DNA from: Hymenobacter sp. J193
GTDB lineage: Bacteria > Bacteroidota > Bacteroidia > Cytophagales > Hymenobacteraceae
DNA length: 64,000 bases
Direction of reading: 5' to 3'
NCBI RefSeq assembly: GCF_024700075.1
Contig: NZ_JAJONE010000001.1
Span: 1,364,001-1,428,000 of the forward strand
Below the pieces are notes generated by a model. That model did not search any database. It worked only from the letters and a program-made list of their open reading frames with translations, and was not told where the DNA came from. Shown here piece after piece: positions 52,173 through 60,954 of this stretch. The translations under genes were made by a program, and so were the position numbers. Numbering within the stretch: position 1 is the first letter of the stretch; each line of letters opens with the position of its first letter.

Positions 52173-54128
52173 ATGCAAGAAACTGTACTACCTGCTGCTG
52201 GCGCACCGTACCCCACGATTCTGTACGTGCTCATTCCGCTGCTGCCGTTCCTGGGCTTTCTCATCAACGGGCTGCTCAACCGCCGGCTCTCGGGCACGGT
52301 GGCCGGGGCCATCAGCAGCCTGGCCGTGCTGGGCTCGTTCGCCATTTCGGTGTTTCTGTTCCTGAATTTTCAGTACCAGTACACCGTCACGCTGTTCGAC
52401 TGGATTTCGGTCGGCTCCCTGCAGATTCCCTTTTCTTACCAGATCGACCAGCTCAGTTTGATTATGCTGCTGCTCGTGACGGGCGTGGGCTTCCTGATTC
52501 ACGTCTACAGCATCGGCTACATGCACCACGACGAGAACGTGGGCAAATTCTTTTCCTTCCTGAACCTGTTCGTGTTCAGCATGCTGGTGCTGGTGCTGGG
52601 CGCCAACTTCGTGATTCTGTTTATCGGCTGGGAAGGCGTGGGGCTGTGCTCCTACCTGCTCATCGGCTTCTGGAACAAGAACACCAGCTACAACAATGCC
52701 GCCAAGAAAGCCTTCATCATCAACCGCGTCGGCGACCTGGGCTTCCTGCTCGGCATCTTCCTGATTTACCTCACCTTCGGCTCCGTGCAGTTTGGGGAGG
52801 TTTTCCAGAAAGCTGCCCTAAACCAGTTCGGGCCTTATACCGTGAGCATCGTCACGGTGATTACGCTGCTGCTGTTCGTGGGCGCTACCGGTAAATCGGC
52901 CCAGCTGCCGCTCTACACCTGGCTGCCCGACGCCATGGCTGGTCCTACCCCGGTTTCGGCCCTGATTCACGCCGCCACCATGGTTACGGCGGGTATCTAC
53001 ATGATTCTGCGCGCCAACGTGCTGTTCACGCTGGCCCCCGATACGCTCGAGGTTATTGCCATCATCGGCGCGGCCACGGCCCTGTTTGCGGCCACCATCG
53101 GCCTGGCCCAGAACGACATCAAGAAGGTGCTGGCTTACTCCACCGTTTCGCAGCTGGGCTACATGTTCCTGGCCCTGGGCGTAATGGGCTACAGCACTTC
53201 CCTGTTCCACGTACTCACGCACGCTTTTTTCAAGGCGCTAATGTTCCTGGGCGCGGGCTCCGTGATTCACGCCATGAGCAACGAGCAGGACATGCGCCGC
53301 ATGGGCGGCCTGCGCAAAGCTTTGCCCATTACGTTCATCACCTTCCTGATTGGCTGTTTGGCCATTGCCGGCATCCCGCCTTTCTCGGGCTTCTTCTCCA
53401 AAGACGAAATCCTGCTGCACGCCTTCGAGCACAGCAAGGTGCTGTACGCGGTAGGCTTGTTCACCGCCTTCCTGACGGCTTTCTACATGTTCCGCCTGCT
53501 GTTCCTCACCTTCTTCGGCGAGTTCCGGGGCACCGCGGAGCAGAAGCATCACCTGCACGAGTCGCCGGCTTCCATGACGCTGCCGCTTGTTGTGCTGGCG
53601 ATTCTGGCGGCCGTGGGGGGCTTTATGAACGCGCCCTTCTTCCTGGGCGAAAACAACGCCTACCTCGCCAACTTCCTCGCGCCGCTGTTCACCTACTCGC
53701 AGAAAATCAATCCGGCTGCTTTCGCGGTACACGCCGACCACGCTACGGAGCTTATGCTCATCGGCCTTTCGGTGGGCGCGGGTGTGCTGGGCATCATCCT
53801 GGCCTACGTGCAGTACGTGAGCCGCGGGGTGCGCCCGGTGGAAGACGGCCAGTCACGCGGCTTCCTTGAAAACCTGATCTACCACAAGTACTACATCGAC
53901 GAGTTGTACAACGCCCTGATTGTGCGCCCCATCATGTGGCTTTCGAACGGCCTGTTCCGCTACGTCGAAAACGGTATCATCGACCCCATCGTGAACGGCT
54001 TCGGTCGCCTGACTATGGGTGGGGGCCAACTCCTGCGCTACGTGCAGACCGGCTCCGTGGAAACCTACCTCATCCTGATGGTAGTGGGCATCGTGCTGGT
54101 GCTGGCGCTGAACTTCGGGAAGTTTTAA
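52173..54128 (+). CDS. nuoL: NADH-quinone oxidoreductase subunit L
   Basis: The largest membrane subunit of complex I, 651 residues, an antiporter-like proton channel. Signatures: FVILFIGWEGVGLCSYLLIG, AFIINRVGDLGFLLGIFLIY, and YTWLPDAMAGPTPVSALIHA with ATMVTAGIYM, plus the transport lysines in DIKKVLAYSTVSQLGYMF. The C-terminal lateral helix region is present. I chose the ATG at 52173 just after the repeat spacer; an in-frame earlier ATG would put repeat DNA in the protein. Confidence 0.95.
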   Translation: MQETVLPAAGAPYPTILYVLIPLLPFLGFLINGLLNRRLSGTVAGAISSLAVLGSFAISVFLFLNFQYQYTVTLFDWISVGSLQIPFSYQIDQLSLIMLLLVTGVGFLIHVYSIGYMHHDENVGKFFSFLNLFVFSMLVLVLGANFVILFIGWEGVGLCSYLLIGFWNKNTSYNNAAKKAFIINRVGDLGFLLGIFLIYLTFGSVQFGEVFQKAALNQFGPYTVSIVTVITLLLFVGATGKSAQLPLYTWLPDAMAGPTPVSALIHAATMVTAGIYMILRANVLFTLAPDTLEVIAIIGAATALFAATIGLAQNDIKKVLAYSTVSQLGYMFLALGVMGYSTSLFHVLTHAFFKALMFLGAGSVIHAMSNEQDMRRMGGLRKALPITFITFLIGCLAIAGIPPFSGFFSKDEILLHAFEHSKVLYAVGLFTAFLTAFYMFRLLFLTFFGEFRGTAEQKHHLHESPASMTLPLVVLAILAAVGGFMNAPFFLGENNAYLANFLAPLFTYSQKINPAAFAVHADHATELMLIGLSVGAGVLGIILAYVQYVSRGVRPVEDGQSRGFLENLIYHKYYIDELYNALIVRPIMWLSNGLFRYVENGIIDPIVNGFGRLTMGGGQLLRYVQTGSVETYLILMVVGIVLVLALNFGKF

Positions 54129-54151
54129 ACATAGTTAGAAGAGTTTGATTC

Positions 54152-54520
54152 ATGAAATCAATCCTCCTTCTAGCTACTATTTTCATTCTTTCCTCTTGCT
54201 CAAATGACGAAGTAAGATTTGTAGGAAAGTGGATTGAGAAGTCTAGTCAGGACTCTGTTCCATCAATTATCATTCATCAACACGGTGATAAATTAATGGC
54301 TTCCATTGACGAAAATGATTATCCTGCTACTTACGAACCCACCAGAAAAGAACTCATAGTTGATACACACAGACGCTCTGGCTGCTTTGTCTTTGAGAAT
54401 AATTACCGAATGAGATACTCCGTTAAAAATAATGAATTAGCTGTTTCAGAAACTGATATGGACTCGACGGGAAAATTGATGTACGGCTCTTGGATTGTAT
54501 ACAAACGAAAAATACGCTAA
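54152..54520 (+). CDS. AT-rich small lipoprotein between nuoL and nuoM
   Basis: A 122-residue protein with a lipoprotein signal (MKSILLLATIFILSSCSNDE, lipid-bearing cysteine at 16). The mature part (FVGKWIEKSSQDSVPSIIIH, then SIDENDYPATYEPTRKELIV) looks like a small lipocalin-like or META-type beta domain found in many short Bacteroidota lipoproteins. Function unknown. The gene is strongly AT-rich compared with the nuo genes on both sides and fits exactly between two subunits of complex I, which suggests insertion. It follows nuoL by 23 bases and would be co-transcribed. Confidence 0.75.
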   Translation: MKSILLLATIFILSSCSNDEVRFVGKWIEKSSQDSVPSIIIHQHGDKLMASIDENDYPATYEPTRKELIVDTHRRSGCFVFENNYRMRYSVKNNELAVSETDMDSTGKLMYGSWIVYKRKIR

Positions 54521-54567
54521 CAGTTAGGCTAGCCCAATTGAAAATCACCGCACCCTCACAGTAAAGC

Positions 54568-56037
54568 ATGCTCACCGTCCTTCTCCTACTCTGGCCCGTG
54601 GCGGCCGCCCTGCTGCTGCACTTCTTCAAAGGCCGTGCGGCCCGGGTTCCGGCGCTGGGCGCGGCCCTGGTTGAACTTGCGCTGGCCGCTTACGCTGCCT
54701 TCACCTTCAACACCAACCACGCCGGCCAGTTCGCCTACGACCTGAACTGGATTCCCTCGGCCGGCATCCGCTTCGCGGTGGGCATGGACGGGCTGAGCTT
54801 GTTGCTGGTGCTCTTGACGGCCGTGCTGGTACCCATCATTCTGCTGAGCGCCTTCCGCCGCAACTTCGAAAACGAGTCGGTATTCTACGCGCTGGTGCTG
54901 TTTATGCAAACCGGCCTAGTGGGCGTATTCACGGCCCAGGATGCCTTCCTGTTCTACTTCATGTGGGAGGTGGCCCTGATTCCGATTTACTTCCTGGCCG
55001 GCGTGTGGGGCGGCGTGAACCGGGCCCGCGTTACGTTCAAGTTCTTCCTTTACACCATCATCGGCTCGCTGTTCATGCTGGCCGGCTTCGTGTACCTCTA
55101 CTTTCAGACCGGCCCCTCGGCTGATGGCCTGTCGGCCCACAACTCGGCCCTTGCCTCGTTCTACAACCTGAACCTGCCGGCTGCAACGCAGGTATGGGTG
55201 TTCTGGCTGATTTTCGCGGCCTTCGCCGTGAAGATGCCCATCTTCCCCTTCCACACCTGGCAGCCCGATACCTACACTGAGGCCCCGGCGCCGGCTACCA
55301 TGCTGCTCTCGGGCATCATGCTCAAAATGGGCATCTACGGCTGCATGCGCTGGCTGATTCCGGTGGTACCGCTCGGCACCGACTACTGGCAAAACCTGGT
55401 CCTGATCCTGGCCATCATCGGCATCATCTACGGGGCCATTATTGCTATTCGGCAGCAGGATGTGAAGCGGCTCATTGCCTACTCCTCCCTTTCCCACGTG
55501 GGGTTGATGATTGCCGGCGTGTTTTCGCTGACCCAGATGGGCATGCAGGGCGCCGCCATCCAGATGCTGGCCCACGGCGTGAACGTGGTGGGTATGTTCT
55601 TCATTGCCGACGCCATTGAGCGCCGCACCGGCACCCGCAACATTGCCGACCTGGGCGGCCTCACCCGCAAAGCCCCCGTGCTCACGGTTTGCTTTCTGGT
55701 GCTGCTGCTGGGCACGGTAGCCTTGCCCCTCACCAACGGCTTCGTGGGTGAGTTCCTGCTGCTGGCAGGCGTGTACGAGTTCAACGCCTGGATGGGCGCG
55801 GTAGCCGGCGTCACCATTATTCTGGGCGCGGTGTATTTGCTGCGCATGTTCCAGCGCGTGATGCTCGGCCCCGATTCCTCGTTCACCGAAACCTTCACCG
55901 ACCTCACCGGCGCCGAGCTGGCTTTGCTGGTACCGCTCATCGTGCTGGTGTTCTGGATTGGCTTGTTCCCGAACACGTTCCTGCACCTGTCGGAAGGCAG
56001 TGTGCTGGGCATCCTGAACGAAGTAGTAAACCGCTAA
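54568..56037 (+). CDS. nuoM: NADH-quinone oxidoreductase subunit M
   Basis: A 489-residue antiporter-like membrane subunit of complex I with about 14 helices. Signatures: FYFMWEVALIPIYFLAGVWG, FPFHTWQPDTYTEAPAPATM with LLSGIMLKMGIYG, and RQQDVKRLIAYSSLSHVGLM. It starts 47 bases after the AT-rich lipoprotein gene and is followed by nuoN after 39 bases. Confidence 0.96.
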   Translation: MLTVLLLLWPVAAALLLHFFKGRAARVPALGAALVELALAAYAAFTFNTNHAGQFAYDLNWIPSAGIRFAVGMDGLSLLLVLLTAVLVPIILLSAFRRNFENESVFYALVLFMQTGLVGVFTAQDAFLFYFMWEVALIPIYFLAGVWGGVNRARVTFKFFLYTIIGSLFMLAGFVYLYFQTGPSADGLSAHNSALASFYNLNLPAATQVWVFWLIFAAFAVKMPIFPFHTWQPDTYTEAPAPATMLLSGIMLKMGIYGCMRWLIPVVPLGTDYWQNLVLILAIIGIIYGAIIAIRQQDVKRLIAYSSLSHVGLMIAGVFSLTQMGMQGAAIQMLAHGVNVVGMFFIADAIERRTGTRNIADLGGLTRKAPVLTVCFLVLLLGTVALPLTNGFVGEFLLLAGVYEFNAWMGAVAGVTIILGAVYLLRMFQRVMLGPDSSFTETFTDLTGAELALLVPLIVLVFWIGLFPNTFLHLSEGSVLGILNEVVNR

Positions 56038-56076
56038 GCGTAGCGCCTTGCTGCTTCGCTCTACATCGAGACGAAT

Positions 56077-57495
56077 ATGAATTCCATCATTGTACTTTCC
56101 GTCCTGGGCCTGGCCAACCTGTTTTTGGGCTTTCTGCGCTCCAACCGGTTGCTGCTGCCCGTGGCGATGCTCATTCTGCTGGTGGCCCTTGGGGTAAACT
56201 ACCTCGACTGGAACGCCGGCCCGCTGTCGTTCTTCAGCGGAATGCTGGTGGTCGATAACTTCTCGGTGGCCTTCACGGGCATTGTGGTAGTTACGGCGCT
56301 GCTGCTGCTGCCCTTTTCGCAGAAGTACGTGCGCGACGGTGAGCCGAACCTGGCGGAGTACTACTCCCTGCTGCTGTTTTCGCTGGTGGGCGCCATCATG
56401 CTGGTGAGCTACAACCACCTGCTGATGCTGTTCCTGGGCATCGAAATCCTGAGCGTGGCCATGTACGTGCTGGCCGGTTCCGACAAGCGCAACCTGCGCT
56501 CCAACGAGGCCGCCCTGAAGTACTTTCTGATGGGTTCCTTCTTCACCGGGGTGCTGCTTTTTGGCGTGGCGCTGGTGTACGGGGCTACGGGCACCTTCGA
56601 GCTAAGCCAGATCAGCGCGGCGGTGCAGAACCCGGCCCCCGGCTTCGAGTCGCTCACCCCCATGCTCTACATCGGCATGCTGATTATGCTGGTGGGTATT
56701 GGCTTTAAAGTATCGGCGGCGCCTTTCCACTTCTGGACGCCCGACGTGTACGAGGGCACGCCCACGTTCTTCGCCGCCTTTATGAGCACGGTGGTGAAAA
56801 CCGCCGGCTTCGCCGCCTTCCTTAAGCTGCTCGTGCAGGCTTTCCCCGCCGCCAATGCCCAGGGTGTCTGGCTGCCCACCCTCACCGCCATGTGCGTACT
56901 CACCCTGCTCATCGGCAACGTGGGCGCCGTGGCCCAAACCAGCGTGAAGCGGATGCTGGCGTACTCCAGCATTTCGCACGCTGGCTACCTGCTCATTGCG
57001 CTGGTAGCTTTCAACGGGCAGCTGTACGGAGCCTCGGCCAACGGCATTATGTTCTACTCCCTGGCTTATTCGGTGGCCACGGTATCGGCCTTTGGGGTAC
57101 TCAAGCTGGTAGCCGATGCCCGCATGCGCGAGGACTACGACGGGCTGAACGGCCTGGCCAAGACCAACCCGCTGCTGGCCTTCGCCCTCACGGTTTCCAT
57201 GCTGAGCCTGGCTGGTATTCCGCTCACGGGTGGCTTCTTCGGTAAGTTCTTCATCTTCGCGGCGGCCGTGGAGAATGGCTACATCGGGCTGGTGGTGTTT
57301 GCCGTGGTGATGTCGATGGTGAGCATCTACTACTACCTGCGCCCCATCATTGCCATGTACATGCGCCCGACTGAGGACGAAACCACGGCCGCCCCGGTGC
57401 CGGTAGGCCCGTTTCAGTCGGCCACGCTCCTGCTGCTGGCGTTGCTCACGGTGGTGCTGGGTGTGCTGCCCGGCTTAGTGGCCGGTATGCTCTAG
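56077..57495 (+). CDS. nuoN: NADH-quinone oxidoreductase subunit N
   Basis: A 472-residue antiporter-like membrane subunit of complex I. Signatures: LMLFLGIEILSVAMYVLAGS, FKVSAAPFHFWTPDVYEGTP with TFFAAFMSTVVKTAGFAAF, and SVKRMLAYSSISHAGYLLIA. It is the last gene of the cluster and is followed by an intrinsic terminator about 35 bases after the stop. Confidence 0.95.
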   Translation: MNSIIVLSVLGLANLFLGFLRSNRLLLPVAMLILLVALGVNYLDWNAGPLSFFSGMLVVDNFSVAFTGIVVVTALLLLPFSQKYVRDGEPNLAEYYSLLLFSLVGAIMLVSYNHLLMLFLGIEILSVAMYVLAGSDKRNLRSNEAALKYFLMGSFFTGVLLFGVALVYGATGTFELSQISAAVQNPAPGFESLTPMLYIGMLIMLVGIGFKVSAAPFHFWTPDVYEGTPTFFAAFMSTVVKTAGFAAFLKLLVQAFPAANAQGVWLPTLTAMCVLTLLIGNVGAVAQTSVKRMLAYSSISHAGYLLIALVAFNGQLYGASANGIMFYSLAYSVATVSAFGVLKLVADARMREDYDGLNGLAKTNPLLAFALTVSMLSLAGIPLTGGFFGKFFIFAAAVENGYIGLVVFAVVMSMVSIYYYLRPIIAMYMRPTEDETTAAPVPVGPFQSATLLLLALLTVVLGVLPGLVAGML

Positions 57496-57528
57496 GCCCG
57501 CGCCGGACTCCCGAATTTCTTTTCCTGG

Positions 57529-57563
57529 AAAAGGCCTCTTTCATTCGGAAGGGGCCTTTTTCG
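57529..57563 (+). terminator. Terminator after nuoN
   Basis: AAAAGGCCTCTT and AAGGGGCCTTTT pair with one wobble around a seven-base loop and end in TTTTT. It closes the nuoK-N transcript. Confidence 0.85.
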
Positions 57564-57598
57564 TTACTCATCCCAGGCCCCCGCAGGGCCAATAATAA

Positions 57599-57787
57599 CT
57601 CGCGCTGACGTTTCATACGCATCCGGCGGGGCTTCATACGCTGCCGGAACCCCTTTAAATGCTCGCGCTGAGGTGTAGGACACTCGCGCTGACGTCTCGG
57701 ACGCTCGCGCTGAGGTGTAGGCCGCTCGCGCTGACGTCTCGGACGCTTGCGCTGCCGTGTTGAAAACTCGCGGCCAAGTGCCGGAGG
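57599..57787. repeat. Nine-unit 21-bp tandem repeat array
   Basis: Units start at 57599, 57620, 57641 and every 21 bases to 57767. The core form is CTCGCGCTGACGTCTCGGAC plus one base, seen twice identically (57683 and 57725), alternating with CTCGCGCTGAGGTGTAGG units (57662 and 57704). Outer units are diverged but keep the exact 21-base register. No CRISPR-type spacers. A heptapeptide frame on the minus strand is a by-product of the period and has no start context. Confidence 0.85.
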
Positions 57788-57900
57788 GGGTTGGACACAT
57801 CTAGAAGGCCCGCGCCGGAGTGGCGGAGGCGCGCGGGTACGGCTTTCGCCGGAACGGGCCTATACTTGCGGCTGATTTTCTGCTTCCCCTTTCTCCGACT

Positions 57901-59088
57901 ATGAAACGTTTCCTTGCCCTGGCAGCCCTGTTGAGCCTCCCGCTGCTTGGCGTGGCGCAGGCAACTGCTCCCGACTCGCTCACCGCCCAACTGAGCCGCC
58001 TGGCTTCGGCCTCCGGGCTGCCGGGTTTTGGGGTGGCCGTGGTGAGCAGCACCGGCATCCTGTACGAGCACGGCTTCGGGTATGCCAACCGGCAAGCCCG
58101 GCAGCCTTACTCAACCGGCACCATGCAGAACGTGGGCTCAGTCAGCAAAACCTTTATTGGGGTGGCTTTGCTGAAAGCCGTGGAGCAGGGGCTGTTCTCC
58201 CTCGATACGCCCATTAACAAGGTGCTGCCCTTTGCCGTGCACCACCCCCAGGCGCCGGCCCAGCCCATTACCATTCGTCAGCTGGCCACGCACACCTCGG
58301 GCATTATCGACCGCGAAGCGGCCTACCGGAAAGCCTACGTGCCCCGGACCACGGCCACGGCGGCCCTCGACTCGGCGGAGCGGCACGCCCTGGCCCGGCG
58401 GCAGCTGGCCGCATTTCTGCGCGAGTACCTGAGCCCGAAGGGCCGCACGTTTCGCCCCGCCAACTTCAGCCCCGATGCGCCCGGCACCGCGTATCACTAC
58501 AGCAACATCGGCGCCGCGCTGGCCGCTTATCTGATTGAGCTGAAGTCGGGCCTGAGCTTTGCCGAGTATACCCGCCGCTACATCTTCGAGCCGCTGAAGA
58601 TGCAAGATTCCGGCTGGCTGTACGAGCCCCGCCGCGCCAACCGCTACGCCGTCAACTACAAGCCCAGCGGCAAGCCTCTCCGCCCCTACTCGCTTCTTAC
58701 CTATCCCGACGGCGGCCTGCTCACTACGCCCCACGACCTGGGCCTCTATCTCGCCGAAATCCTGCGGGGCGCGGCCGGTCAGCCTTCCCCTCTGCTAACG
58801 CCCACCTCGTTTCAGGCGATGCTGGGGCCGCAGTTTGCGGCTGCCTCTCCCCCACGCAACCTCAACCCGAAAGAGCCCAACTCCGGTATTTTCTGGGCTA
58901 TCCGCCGCAACGGCCAGATCGGGCACACCGGTAGCGACCCGGGCGCTTCGTCGTTTATGTTCTACAACCCGCAAACCGGCATCGGCAAAGTGTTCATCAC
59001 CAATGTAGCGCTTGACGAAAACGAAGTCCTGACGAAGCAGTTCAGCGCTATCTGGCAGCTATTGGATACCTTGCCCGCTGCCAAGTAA
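57901..59088 (+). CDS. Secreted serine beta-lactamase-family hydrolase
   Basis: A 395-residue exported serine hydrolase of the beta-lactamase/penicillin-binding-protein fold (class C type). Signal peptide: FLALAALLSLPLLGVAQA. Catalytic residues: S-x-x-K in NVGSVSKTFIGVALLKAVEQ, Y-x-N in AYHYSNIGAALAAYL, and HTG in NGQIGHTGSDPGASS. Such proteins include peptidases, esterases and lactamases; the substrate cannot be told. I start at the ATG at 57901 beginning the signal peptide. A TATACTTG box lies about 35 bases upstream. Confidence 0.88.
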   Translation: MKRFLALAALLSLPLLGVAQATAPDSLTAQLSRLASASGLPGFGVAVVSSTGILYEHGFGYANRQARQPYSTGTMQNVGSVSKTFIGVALLKAVEQGLFSLDTPINKVLPFAVHHPQAPAQPITIRQLATHTSGIIDREAAYRKAYVPRTTATAALDSAERHALARRQLAAFLREYLSPKGRTFRPANFSPDAPGTAYHYSNIGAALAAYLIELKSGLSFAEYTRRYIFEPLKMQDSGWLYEPRRANRYAVNYKPSGKPLRPYSLLTYPDGGLLTTPHDLGLYLAEILRGAAGQPSPLLTPTSFQAMLGPQFAAASPPRNLNPKEPNSGIFWAIRRNGQIGHTGSDPGASSFMFYNPQTGIGKVFITNVALDENEVLTKQFSAIWQLLDTLPAAK

Positions 59089-59097
59089 CTCGGTGCC

Positions 59098-59892
59098 TCA
59101 GGCCCGGCGCATCACGGCGCTCAGCTCGTCGGCGTACATCACGGCTTCGTCCGAGAAAGGCTCTTCGCCCCGGAATTTCTGGAGCAGGCGGGCCGTGGTG
59201 ATGATGTCCTTCTGGCAGTAGTGCACGATGCGCGGCAGGTCGTTGTCGGTGTAGTACACGCGGGCCACGTCGGCTCCCGTAATGTCGTCCTTGGGCGTGG
59301 GAATGCCGAACATGGCGGCCAGCAGCGCCAGGGACGTGTAGGACTTCCGGTCGCCAAATTTCCAGAGCTCCATCGTGTCGAGGTGGTTGATTTCCCACGG
59401 CTTTTTGCCGGCTACATCTAGCTGGGGCGGCAGCTGCAGACCGTTGATGAGCAGGCGCCGGCCCAGGTACGGGAAGTCGAACTCTTTGCCGTTGTGGGCG
59501 CAGAGCAGGTAGTTGGGCTTGCGGGCCAGCAGGGCGGCAAACTCGCGCAGCATGGTTTTCTCGTCGTGGTCGGCAAAGCTTTTCACCCGGAAGCGCCACC
59601 GCTCCTCCTGCTTGTCGAAGAAAAAGCAGCCGACGGAAATGCACACCACCTTGCCAAACTCGGCGTAGATGCCGGCCTGCTCAAACAAGCTGGTGGCGTG
59701 CAGGTGGTCGGGCAGGGGCTCTACGTCGGCGGCGCTGGACTGCCAGCCTTTCTCGCGGCGTAGTGCGTGGCACTTATGCTCCCAGAGCAGGCGCAGCATG
59801 TCGTTCAGCTCATCGTGGCAGCCCACACAGGGCACGGTTTCGATGTCGAGGACGAACAGCTGATCAAGGGAAACTTTGTGCAAAATCTGCAT
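59098..59892 (-). CDS. PolB-like 3'-5' exonuclease
   Basis: A 264-residue DEDDy-type exonuclease of the predicted DNA polymerase B-like family. Motif ExoI is LFVLDIETVPCVGC near residue 12, ExoII is CAHNGKEFDFPYLGRRLLIN near residue 131, and ExoIII is IVHYCQKDIITTARLLQKF near residue 223. It should remove nucleotides from single-stranded DNA or RNA ends using two metal ions. A role in repair or recombination is possible. It stands alone, convergent to the serine hydrolase gene with a 9-base gap. Confidence 0.9.
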   Translation of the reverse strand: MQILHKVSLDQLFVLDIETVPCVGCHDELNDMLRLLWEHKCHALRREKGWQSSAADVEPLPDHLHATSLFEQAGIYAEFGKVVCISVGCFFFDKQEERWRFRVKSFADHDEKTMLREFAALLARKPNYLLCAHNGKEFDFPYLGRRLLINGLQLPPQLDVAGKKPWEINHLDTMELWKFGDRKSYTSLALLAAMFGIPTPKDDITGADVARVYYTDNDLPRIVHYCQKDIITTARLLQKFRGEEPFSDEAVMYADELSAVMRRA

Positions 59893-59952
59893 AGCCGGGC
59901 GCCACTAACTGAATTCGGATACCGAATATAGGCTTTCCCGGCACAGGGTCAC

Positions 59953-59990
59953 AAAAAACCGCCGACCAACCACGAGGGCCGGCCGGCGGG
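59953..59990 (-). terminator. Terminator after the response regulator region
   Basis: On the minus strand CCGCCG and CGGCGG arms flank a longer loop and are followed by T6. The 307-base gap between the exonuclease and the regulator genes (59893-60199) holds this hairpin and otherwise no gene that I can support. Confidence 0.55.
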
Positions 59991-60199
59991 CGTTTGTTTT
60001 CACAGGGTTAGTGTTTTCAGGTCAATAAACTCAAAACCAGCCGCTAAAATTCCGGCCGGTGTTGGTGGTGATTAACTTTTCCGGCATTACATCAGCGGCC
60101 CCGGACTTTCTCCGCTACGACCCGGATCTGCCGGGGCCACTGACTGTACAAAGGTGCAGGAACTTGCGGGCCCGCACAATCACATATAGATGTGAAATA

Positions 60200-60862
60200 T
60201 TAGGTAAGTCCCTGGCGCAGGGCTTTGCTCACGGCTTCCGTCATGGAGCGCACGTGCAGCTTTTCGTAGATTTTCTTGATGTGGGAGCGGACGGTATCGA
60301 GGGAAATGCCCCGGTCGGCGGCAATCATCTTGTAGCTGTAGCCTTCGACCAGCAGATTGAGCACTTCCTGCTCGCGGGCGCTCAGGTTGGCCGGCGAGTC
60401 GTCGGACGGGGAAGCGGCTTTGGCTTTGGGCGGGGTGCGCGGAAACAGCTTGAGTACCTGGCGGGCAATGGCGGGCGTCATGGGGGCACCGCCGGCCCGC
60501 ACCTCGCTGATAGCATCGAGCAGCTTCACGGGCGGGGTTTTCTTGAGCAGGTAGCCGTCGGCCCCGGCACAGATGGCATCGAACACCCGGTCGTTGTCTT
60601 CAAACACGGTCAGCATCACCACGCTCACGCCCGGCGACACGCTTTTGATGCGGCGCAGGCCCTCGATACCCGTCATGCCGGGCATGTCGATGTCCATCAG
60701 CACCACGTCGGGGCGCAGGCGGCTGATGTCGGTTTCAGTTTGAGTGCAGTTGCCAAGAGCCCCGGCCAGCTCAAGTCCGGGCGTGCCGGCCAGCAGCTGG
60801 CTGAGGCTGGCGCGTAAATCGGTATTGTCTTCGTAGATGAGGACGCGGGTGTTCTTTTCCAT
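60200..60862 (-). CDS. NarL/LuxR-family response regulator
   Basis: A 220-residue two-component regulator. The receiver domain has VLIYEDN near residue 8, the phosphorylation aspartate in PDVVLMDIDMPGMTG near 56, and the lysine in GYLLKKTPP. After a linker rich in K, P and S, the DNA-binding domain reads LSAREQEVLNLLVEGYSYKM and IAADRGISLDTVRSHIKKIY. It is activated by phosphate from a histidine kinase, most likely the adjacent sensor whose stop is 92 bases upstream. I chose the ATG at 60862. Confidence 0.92.
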   Translation of the reverse strand: MEKNTRVLIYEDNTDLRASLSQLLAGTPGLELAGALGNCTQTETDISRLRPDVVLMDIDMPGMTGIEGLRRIKSVSPGVSVVMLTVFEDNDRVFDAICAGADGYLLKKTPPVKLLDAISEVRAGGAPMTPAIARQVLKLFPRTPPKAKAASPSDDSPANLSAREQEVLNLLVEGYSYKMIAADRGISLDTVRSHIKKIYEKLHVRSMTEAVSKALRQGLT

Positions 60863-60954
60863 AACGGTGGCACAGAGCAAGGCTAGACGGTGAGTAAAGA
60901 TACCAGGTAGCCGGCGCGCCCCCACTCACACAATGATGTGACTTACAAGGAAAA

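Noticed and set aside
54916..56418. A 500-codon open frame antisense to nuoM and nuoN
   Set aside because: Its Q/H-rich composition mirrors membrane-protein codons on the other strand; no start context or family.
57599..57787. CRISPR array
   Set aside because: Units are directly adjacent with no spacers, and there are no cas genes in the window.
57564..57800. Heptapeptide-repeat frame (SETSARA-like) on the minus strand over the 21-bp array
   Set aside because: A 21-base period leaves several frames open by itself; no ribosome site, no flanking domain, and another minus frame is equally open.
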